Made by a program: the position numbers and the translations under genes
The notes under the pieces: generated by a model
What the model saw: only the letters and a program-made list of their open reading frames with translations
The model's database searches: none
Told to the model about the DNA's origin: nothing
Shown here: piece after piece, positions 43,601 through 52,600 of the stretch
Layout of the letters: every line of letters begins with the position of its first letter
Position numbering within the stretch: position 1 is the stretch's first letter
Assembly: GCA_039621445.1 (NCBI GenBank)
Contig: CP154955.1
Location: 34,383,236 to 34,447,235, forward strand
Direction of reading: 5' to 3'
DNA from: Euglena gracilis
Taxonomy: Eukaryota; Euglenida; Euglenophyceae; Euglenales
Length of the DNA stretch: 64,000 nucleotides

Positions 43601-46600
43601 TGGCAACAATTAGGGGGGGTGACAATGAGGGGGGGGGGGGGGTTACTCATTTCACCCTGCAGAGGGTGTTTCCCCCGCGACCCCCCCGCCCCCACTCTGA
43701 ACCTGATTCGGGATTCCAAAAAGAACAAAAATTCACATTTATTAGGCATTTGCCACTCAATTAGGAATCAAAAGTGCGAAAAATCCGTCCCAAATTCCTA
43801 ATTGTGAAAGACCTATTTTTGGACCCAAACGGCATGCAAATTCCTAATTGGGAGATCTAAAATCTTAGGCGGCCGGATTCGCACTTAAAGGTTTTTCCTT
43901 TGAAATTGTCGCATTTGCGCAAATTTACAATTTTTGCGAAATTTCTGGGACCCTGTACCCTGACACACGGAAAACAGTTTATGAACTGTTGCACCCCTCT
44001 GTTGTAGGGGATGTAACCCAAGGTGGTTTGGTACGCACGTTACTTACCGTGTGACGAGAAGGGGGCCGAGGGTGAGGTTGGTGCTCTTGTATGCCAAACA
44101 GGTGAGAAGCACACACCCGCTGTAAAGACACTTGGAACTGGTGTTGACGTGCTGACTGAACTGGATATGGCAGAGCCTACACCTCACATATGCAGACTAC
44201 GTCAGCCAGGCCACATCACATACTGATGTGTTTATGTCGCAGCCATGCGCAACTGATGTGTGTTTATGGGCTGGGCCGCAATTTGCGCATTTGCGCAAAT
44301 AAACACAAATCTTTGAAGCTAAAACACAAACTTTGAAAAAATGACATGTTTGTGGGCGCAAATGCGCGCACAAACAAATTTTGTTTTTGGGCGCATTTGC
44401 GCAAATTCGCGCACAAACATCTTGGGGAAACTGGTATGCAGATGGTTTGTGTAATATGAGGCAACAAACAGCATGTCCATGTTAAAGCACACTGATAATG
44501 ACCAGGGGGGTCCTTAAAGAAATAAAAAAAACTCCGCCGTCCCAGCACACTTCATGAAAAATATGCAGGAAATGGGAAAGGAAATTTTGGCATTTTTCGG
44601 CAAGAACAGGTCGACATCCGAAAAAAAAATTGATTCCTGGCATCCTTGGACCATCGCCCATCCACCCAAATAATCAAAAAAACTGTTTGCCGACTTTTTA
44701 ATTTTTAAGAAGAAAAAGGAAAGGTTTTTTTTTCTTAAGAAAAAAAAAAGACTTTCCTGTGCCTTGAAGACCGCCCTGATAATGACCATGACCCTATGAG
44801 GCTTTTGAACATGATGGGCGTGTTGGTGCGCGCATTTGCGCGCATAAACAAAATTATGTTGGTGCGCGCAAATGCGCAAATAAACATTTAATTAATCACT
44901 TCAAAATAATGTGTTTGAGCGACCTTGGCGTATACAAACAAAATTTGTTTGTGCGCGCAAATGCTTGCACCAAACACATATCAGTTGTGCGACACCATCT
45001 CCTCGTCCGCAACGGCTGGAGAACGCAATTCCTCATGCCAACCCCTGATTTGCACAACGAATGCGTGGTGATGAAATTTGTGGTGAGAGGTAGTGTGTTG
45101 TAATGTTCACTGGAACACGGCATTTGACTGGCCATTTGACTGCCTTTACAATTTTACTGCTGTTCCACGGCTGGATGTTTTGGCCTCATTCGTTTGGCAG
45201 TTAGGCGCAATGAATTGATGACGTGCAACGACCTGTGACTGTTCGACACCTTTTCTGCAACAGTGCTGCGTTAGAAGAAGATAAAATTTGGCACCTGAAA
45301 TACCCGGGATGTGTCCGGCCGGAGTCCGTTTTCTGATTATTCTCCACCATTTTTCCATTGAAAAATGTAAAACACACCAGTTTTTGTGCATAATTTGTGG
45401 GGAGTGAGTCCCACCGCTTTCATGCACCCAATGCAGTGGGAAAGGTTCAACACTTCCTTGCACCCAAAATAACAGGTGCTTCAGGGCTACCTTTCTCCGG
45501 CTGCCAGTTGCCATGAACTGGCACCACGTCGTCCCCCCAGTCTCACGCCCCGGGGAATAACGTGGCCGCTAAAGCTGGGTGTTGTTGCACCAGGGAGGTC
45601 GATTCCGGTCTGGTGGTGGCTGAAACATCAGCAGCTGATGTGGCTGCAGCAGCGGAGCCCAGGCCGCAGGCCAGTGGCAGGGCCCTTGGGATCCTAAAAT
45701 CGGTGCCGGTGGACGTGTACCATTATCGGGTAACTGCGCACCCACCTTCAGGAGATCCTCTGTCTCCATCTTTTGTGGGACCTGTCAATGGACCAGAAAC
45801 GGCACCATGATACCAGGTGCTGGAGGAGACGGTGTGGTCATTTGGGTTGAATCCATTCAGAAGCCACTAAGAGTAGCCATTGGAGCGCCAAATGAAGCTG
45901 CTTTTTACTCCTCTATTGGTGGTTCATTTGCGCATTTGCGCACATCACGTTGTTTGTGGGCGCAAATGCGCAAACGAACCAGATATTAAATTCAGAAATT
46001 CACAGGTAATTCATTTGCGCATTTGCACCCACAAACAACGTGATGTGCGCAAATGCGCAAATGAACCACATCTGCTGCTGGTGTTTGACAATTGTGTTTC
46101 TGTCACACCCTTCTTCTTTTTGTTTATTTGCGCATTTGCGCTTACCAACACAAATTGTGTTGGTGGGCGAAAATGCACAATAAAAATATTTAGTTTTCTG
46201 CGCGCATTTGCGCGGATAAGCTTGCGCCGTGAAAAACGCTGTGACAAACCCACCACAAATATGTTTCTGGACGGCCCGCTGGTCCGCGCCGTCACGGCCC
46301 CTTTGTCACGCTGTTTATCGAAGGCGTCAGTTCATGGGCGCCAAAGCCCAACCCTTGAAAGGCAAAATTGTGTCTATTTGCGAAAATGCGCACACCATAA
46401 TTCTGTTTGTGGGCGCATTTGCGCAAATAAACATAATTTTGTTCTTCAAAGGTTGGGCTTCTTCTGCCGGGTTCTTTGCCACAAAACTGGTTGTGCGGAT
46501 CCCGGGTATAAGTGGGGTGGGAGACACCCGTCCCCTTCATTCCCTGCGGGCCCTATTTCTTCCCCTCTGCGCATCCCTTGCCAAACACCCCACACTTACC

Positions 46601-49600
46601 TTCCTTACCCTGCGTTGTTCCCGCCAGCTTGGTCACACCACACCCACCACCCCGGCACTTCCTCCCCGTGCTTTAACAAACAACCCAAAAACACCACACC
46701 AAGGCGCCGCAAGAAAAGCAGTCCGGCAAACACCCAGGACGCACACCGCCGGCAGCTCGGGCACACCGGGGGAAACGGGGGAAACAGCAAAAAGGAGCAA
46801 AAAAGGCAGTGGTCCCGTTCCTGTGCCGCTTTTTTTGGTTTTTTTCGCGTCCGGGGGGGGAAGGTCCCAGGGGTTTTGACATGCGGAGCCCATTTCCAGA
46901 CCCCCCCAAAAACACCATTTTTGGCCAAAGTCCCAAGCAGGGGTTTTTTAACGACCGGGGGGAGGGGGTTGACACCAGGCTTTTGCTTAAGGGATTGCAG
47001 TACCCCCCCCCCCGGGGCTGGACTGCAGCTAGTCCAAATTTGGGCAGTGGGTTTTCTAGCAGACCCCCCCCCGGGGGGGGGGGGTCTGCTAGCAGGGCTA
47101 GCTAGTGGAAAATTTTTTCCAGTGACCGGCGCAAAGCGCCGAAAATTTTTTTTGGGACCCCCCAAAATGCCCGTTTTTGGCCATTTTTGGGAATTTTTGG
47201 AACAAAATCAGCCAAAAACCTGTTAGAAACCTCATTTTTCCAGTTTGTGGGACCCCCGGACCAACCACCCCCCCCGCCGGGGGGGGGGGGTCTGGCTAGT
47301 CCACTTTTTCCAGTGTCTAGCTGATTGGCTAGCCAGTATCCCCCCCCCCGGGGTCCCTCATTTTCCCCCCCCCCCCGGGGGGGAGGGGGGTCTGGGCTGT
47401 CCACTTTTTCTAGTGTCTGGAGTGAGCCAGGTCTTGGCTAGCCAGTATCCCCCCCGGGGTCCTTAAGCAAAAGCCTGGTCGGCACCCACCCACCCACCCC
47501 CTGGGGTGGGGCCCCCCAGGGGAGGGGGGGGTCCCGGGGTCCATTTAATAGTGATGAAATACATGTTACCCTTGGTGGCGTCAAATGAAAAAAATATGGT
47601 GGGAAATTGTGCTGGAGAAATGTTGTAAAAAATTTTTGGTCGGAAATCTTGTCCAATGACGCTCCCAAAACGTGTAAAATCTTCCGTTGACGCTTCGCCT
47701 TCGCACCATTTTTGGAACAAATTGAAATTTTTGTCTCAAAAGTTCACAAAAGTTCCCCCACCCACTTTTGCCTGAAAATGGCCAAAATGCTAAAAATAGC
47801 ACCTTTTCAAAATTTTCGGCGCCTTCGGTACAGAAAAAGATATACCCACCAGCCCCGACCCCTCACCCCCCCTCTGGGGGAGGGGGGGGTCCAAGGGACC
47901 CACCAACCCCCCCCCCCCCGGGGAGGGGGTCCCAAGACCAAAAAAAAAAACCCCTGCCTCTAATTGTCGTCCGCCCTCCCGACTATTGGGGGGGGTGACA
48001 TATAGGGGGGGGGGATCATGTTAAGGAGTTCATAGAGGTCTGGTGTGCTCCTTGCAGTCTTTTCCATCCACCCAGAAAAAGGTCACCAGTCTCACACAGA
48101 AATGTCCATGGGGGCTCAACGAAAATGTCCATGGGGGTCAAAATTTCTCGTCCATTAGGGATCAATAATTGTGTCCAGGGGGGTTCTCGGGAACGTGTCC
48201 GCGAGGGACAACAAAACTTGGCCAGAAGGGATCTTCATTTTGTCCGAAATTCCCTGCTCGGGTTTCCGCTAGCTGTAAAAACACAGGGGGCAGGAACCAG
48301 AAAATCCCACAGAAAAAAAATGCCCCGGAACATGCCGGAACATACCCATTTAACTCTTTAGGAAAAACTCACAAACCAAAAGCAAAACCGAAAAAAAAAC
48401 AATCCAAAAAACAACTCAAACCAAACCGGCAGGATATTGCATCAGAATTCAGAAATGGGAAAATAATGCAATTCAAAAAAAGTTCTGCAGAAATTCAGCA
48501 GGTCCTCTCCAAAACGGAGTTGGGAGCTACACCTTGTTGACCACCTTGCGGGCACGTGCTGCATATCGCAACGTGCTCAGGGTCTCGTCGTGGTTCACTG
48601 CTGCGGGGGAGAGGGCGGCCAACATCGTGGTGCGGGAGTTGCCACCCAATGAGTCTTGAAGCAAGCAGGTCAACACGGAGTCACGATACGGGATATGGGG
48701 CTTCTGCTCCACGAGGCCGTCAATCACACGGCCCAGACAGGTCAGGGATTGATTGATGCCGATGGCCTCCTTCAGGTTGGCCCCTTCCACCTTGGACTTG
48801 GAGACCTTCTCAGACCCAGCCAGGTCAACCAAGTTGGCACGAGATCGGCGAGGTCGGGTAATTGCCTTGTTCCCCACCTGGGACGGCAATGCATCTTGTT
48901 GAAGAAAAGCTTACAGCGTGCTCAAGAGTGGACATCCAATGTTTCAGCAAAGTTTGCAACCTGTCTCAATAATATTTTCTTGGTCTGAAAAATTGCGACT
49001 AAATTCTCAAGAAAAAAATACATCTGTTTTGGAAAAAAGACAAGCAAACAAAATGAAGTCCTCTGAAGCACAAGGGGGTCCTTAAAGAGAAAAACATCCC
49101 GTCCCAGCGCACTAAATGAAAACTCCACAGGGAAAATGGGCAGAAAATGGCCACATTTCGGAAGAAGCGGCTTCGGGGGGGGGGGAGCGATTTTTGCCAG
49201 ACTTGGATCAACATCCATCCACCCAAAACAAAACGTCCAAAAAATGCGATCTTTCAAATTTTATATTTTCGGCCCCGTTTGACCCTTGGACAGACTGTCC
49301 TTGCCTCAAAGGGTCAAAGGGTGGTCCTCAAAGGGAAAAAAAAACCTGTCCCTTGTGGACCGCCCGGCCTGGGAGGATATCCAGCTGGTTGCACCCAGCC
49401 AATGCCCAAAACTGAAGAAAATAACTGACACCCAGCTGCTTGTGTCTTTCATGCAATTTTTGGGGTAAACCACCCAAAACCCTCAGAAGCACCCCCATCA
49501 CCCCCCGCAAACTTCAAACAGGACTCAACCTGCATGCTTTGATGCTGCCAAACTTCTCAATAACTGAACCACAGCATTTTCCAATGGGTTAACCCCCCCG

Positions 49601-52600
49601 GGATGTTATTTTTTTCGCCCGAAGCCCTGGCCCGGGGGGGGGGGGGCATTATTTGGGGGGCCCCAAAATTATTTTTCGAAATTTTTCGAAGTCCCATAGG
49701 ACCCAAAATAGCACCCAAACACCCCTTTGGGGTCATTTTTTGTCTTTTCTCATGAAATGTAGCATTTTTTTCCCAACATTTTCAGGTTAAAATCCGGGTC
49801 GTCGGCCCGACACTGGGGGGCTATTAACTCGGCCGCCGAAGTCGGACCCGGAGGGGAGGGGTATTATTTGAGGGGGGTTATTTGGGGGGAGGGTTTAGCA
49901 AAAAAAGGTTTGCAAAACATATTAAAAAAAACCGGGTTTCTCAATCCCCCCCAAATTTCTTTAATCAGTTTGCTGATTTTTCCAATTATCGTTTGCTGAT
50001 TTTTCCAATTATCTCTGAAATAATTGACGTCGCCCCAGAGGTCCGCTGAAATAAATTTGGGACAATCCAGCTGGGCTGAGCTCAAAAAACGTTCTCGATG
50101 GCCTCAGCCATAGACAACATCCATGATGCAAGACTTGTTGAAACAGCTGGTATCGACACAGACTTTGGCTGAACCAGAGGACATAACGTACCCCCCCCCC
50201 CAAATACAACCCCCCCAGTTTTATATTTGGGCGGAAATTTCAAGACCCCATGGGGGTTTTATATTTGGGGGGGGGGTTTATATTCGGTCGAAAATCAACT
50301 TCTTGGCGGGATCCAGTAGTCAATTTTTCGGTCCAAAATCACAAATACGCCCACCCTTGGGTCCAAAATTTTTACTTTTCGGGCGAAGGAGCAATTTTCA
50401 CACGTTTTTGGTAAAATTGCTCCCAAATCTGCCAAAAATCACAATTTCAGGAGAGATTTTGTCGAAGGTTTTCTTCTTCCAGCGCTTCGCGCCGGAGGGG
50501 ATTTCAAGGTCCTCAGGGGGGGTTTTACATGGCAGCCCGAAACTACTGGCCCTCCCCCCTGGGTGGGCCCAGTACTTAATCCGGGGGGGGGGGGGGGGTC
50601 CATCTTCTTTTACCCCCTCTGGTCTTTCTTCTTTATCCCCCCCCCCGGTCAATCTTCTTTTACCCTCCCCTGTCTGTGCTCGCGCGCCGCGGGGGGGGGG
50701 CGGGCAAATCCGGGGTTGGTGGCACCCCGCCGTTTTTCGGGGGGGGGGGGGAGGGGTCGCGCTGAGTGGCGGCGCCCGCTGCGCGCGGGGGGATGGCCCC
50801 CCCCCACCACGGGGCAAAAAGCCGCGGGGCCGTGTGCGCGGGGGGAGACAGACGAGACAGGGCGGCGAGCAGGGGCGGGGCCAGACACACAGACAGACAT
50901 GGAAAAGACAGACAAAACAGACAGGACAGACGGGCAGGGGGGGAGGGGGCGAATGGGGGGGGAACGGAACACCCCTGCGAGGAGGGAACGGGGCAGGAAA
51001 AGGGGGGGGTCCCTCTTCTTTTCCCCCGGGGGGTCCATCTTCTTTCAAGGGGGGGGTCTGACTACCCCCCGGATTAAGTACTGGTCCCCCTCCCCCCCGG
51101 GGGGCCCACTAGTTTCGGGCTGCCTTTAACATTTGGGGGGGTTTTGTATTTGGGGGGGTTTAACATAAACTGCTGGACATTCTTCAAAAGCGCAAACGAG
51201 ATGCCTGCTTTTTGCGACTTGAAAACCTTCACGTTTCCCTTTGAGATTTGCAGCAGTGATGCTCGTGTATTATCTTTCATAACGTGAACGCCGAAAGTTT
51301 TTCCAGAACGAGTGGTATCAAAAGCGGCCAGACTTTCACATTCGTCATCGAAAGACAGGAAACTGGAAATAACATCCCCCCCTTGGACCCAACTTCGGCT
51401 GCCCCGAACTTCTCCCCCACCCCTATTTCCTCACAGAACAAAAAAATATGCTTTCCTGAAAGTAGGAACCACATTTTTTCAAAAAAAAAACAACAACAAT
51501 TTCACATGGTTTTCACCAATTGAAAATGGAACCGAAAATTACACGATGCTTCTGAGAAAACTACACCCACAATGGATTTTGGTGGTGAACATAGAAGACA
51601 TTCCAGGCCCCCAAGAATACGAAAACATTTGAACCTCGTTTGAACCCCGTCACGGTGGATTTCAGCAGCCCAAATAATCTGCCGGGGTGGATGTATAACT
51701 TGTGTGGGGGAATTCTTGCTCTTTGTGAAAAACACTGCATTCTGCAAAACAAGGGGAAAACTGCAGAAACTCTAACAGCGAAAAGAGCAAGTATTTTTGA
51801 AAAAGGCCAAGTGCAGCAAGGTCCCAAAAAGGGGCAGCTCTCAATAGGAGCCCTTTCCAAAATTCAAGGCCTTCAAAACAAAACACAAAAAAAAAAATGG
51901 GGCTTGACATACTAGGCCAAGGGAGTCCTCCATGTCCAGAGAAATATGCACCACAGCATGCGACCTGGAAGACCTGTCATTCATGGCAGTGGCAGCAGTG
52001 CTTCGATTTTCCATCCCCCGGTCCAAGAGCCGTTCAACCTCATGCCAGCCAGAGACAGGATGCTCTGTCAGACCCCTAACCACTGGACCCAGGAGGGGGT
52101 CATGTACAATTTGAAGTTGGCTTCCTTTCTTGCTCAACAGCAGGCTGCTCTTAAATGCAACTCACACAAAAGAAAGTCAGGGCTGTTCGCTTCCTTGAAA
52201 AACAACCAGGGTCTGTGAATCATACTGAAACTTGCACTTTTCTTTGGCTTCCTCCTTCTTTCTGTACGTTGTAACTGTATTCCATCCTTCCTTCCATCAG
52301 TGGACTTTGAAGAAACATGGGAACAATAAGGGAGGAACAGCTTGGGGGGACCTGGCCCCCCCCCCATGGGAATACTTCATTGTCAGAGCACTTTTTTTTA
52401 TGAAAAACTTGCCAAAAAGGTGTGATCATGTCTTGACAAATATGTTTGAGATTGACCACTTTTTGCAAACATCCACAAAAAATGACCCCTTTTGGGCTGT
52501 CTGAGGTTGGGGTCTGGGAATAGCTCCCCCCCATAGGAATAGCTCAGGGGAGGGGGGTAATAGCTCGGGTGGGGATGAAAAAATGGGCAAAAATGAGCTG

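Larger units (their letters stand above)
42292..48532. other. Kinesin intron of about 6.2 kb, rich in hairpin elements
   Basis: 42.3-43.9 kb is ordinary spacer with a C/G-run block at 43.43-43.70 kb. 44.2-46.45 kb carries the GCGCAAATGCGC hairpin cluster and a family A copy. 45.15-45.85 kb is spacer with short open frames on both strands and no domain. 46.5-47.95 kb is low-complexity C-rich and C-run/G-run DNA. A long plus-strand frame across 45,880-47,226 reads through hairpins and homopolymers and is not credible. Confidence 0.55.
48878..51912. other. Kinesin intron of about 3 kb with mobile-element-like repeats
   Basis: Carries family A copy 3 (49,072-49,370), a block at 49.6-49.9 kb with repeated ATTATTTGGGGGG words, family B repeats and the 594-bp inverted-repeat element. 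No exon is needed here, because the motor exons on either side join in phase 0 within a conserved region. Confidence 0.55.

Noticed and set aside
45480-45810. Short Ala/Val-rich plus-strand and Pro-rich minus-strand frames
   Set aside because: Protein-like in style, but they lie in the intron where the motor and neck exons join exactly, have no domain, and show no consistent splice sites.
45880-47226. Plus-strand open frame of 448 codons
   Set aside because: It reads through palindromic GCGCAAATGCGC hairpins and C/G homopolymers, gives Cys/Arg/His-rich text with no domain, and lies inside a kinesin intron whose flanking exons join perfectly.
50398-51129. Open frames of about 190-310 codons in the G-rich block
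   Set aside because: Open on both strands and in several frames because of G/C runs. Pro/Gly/Arg-rich with no domain; explained by the 594-bp inverted-repeat element.
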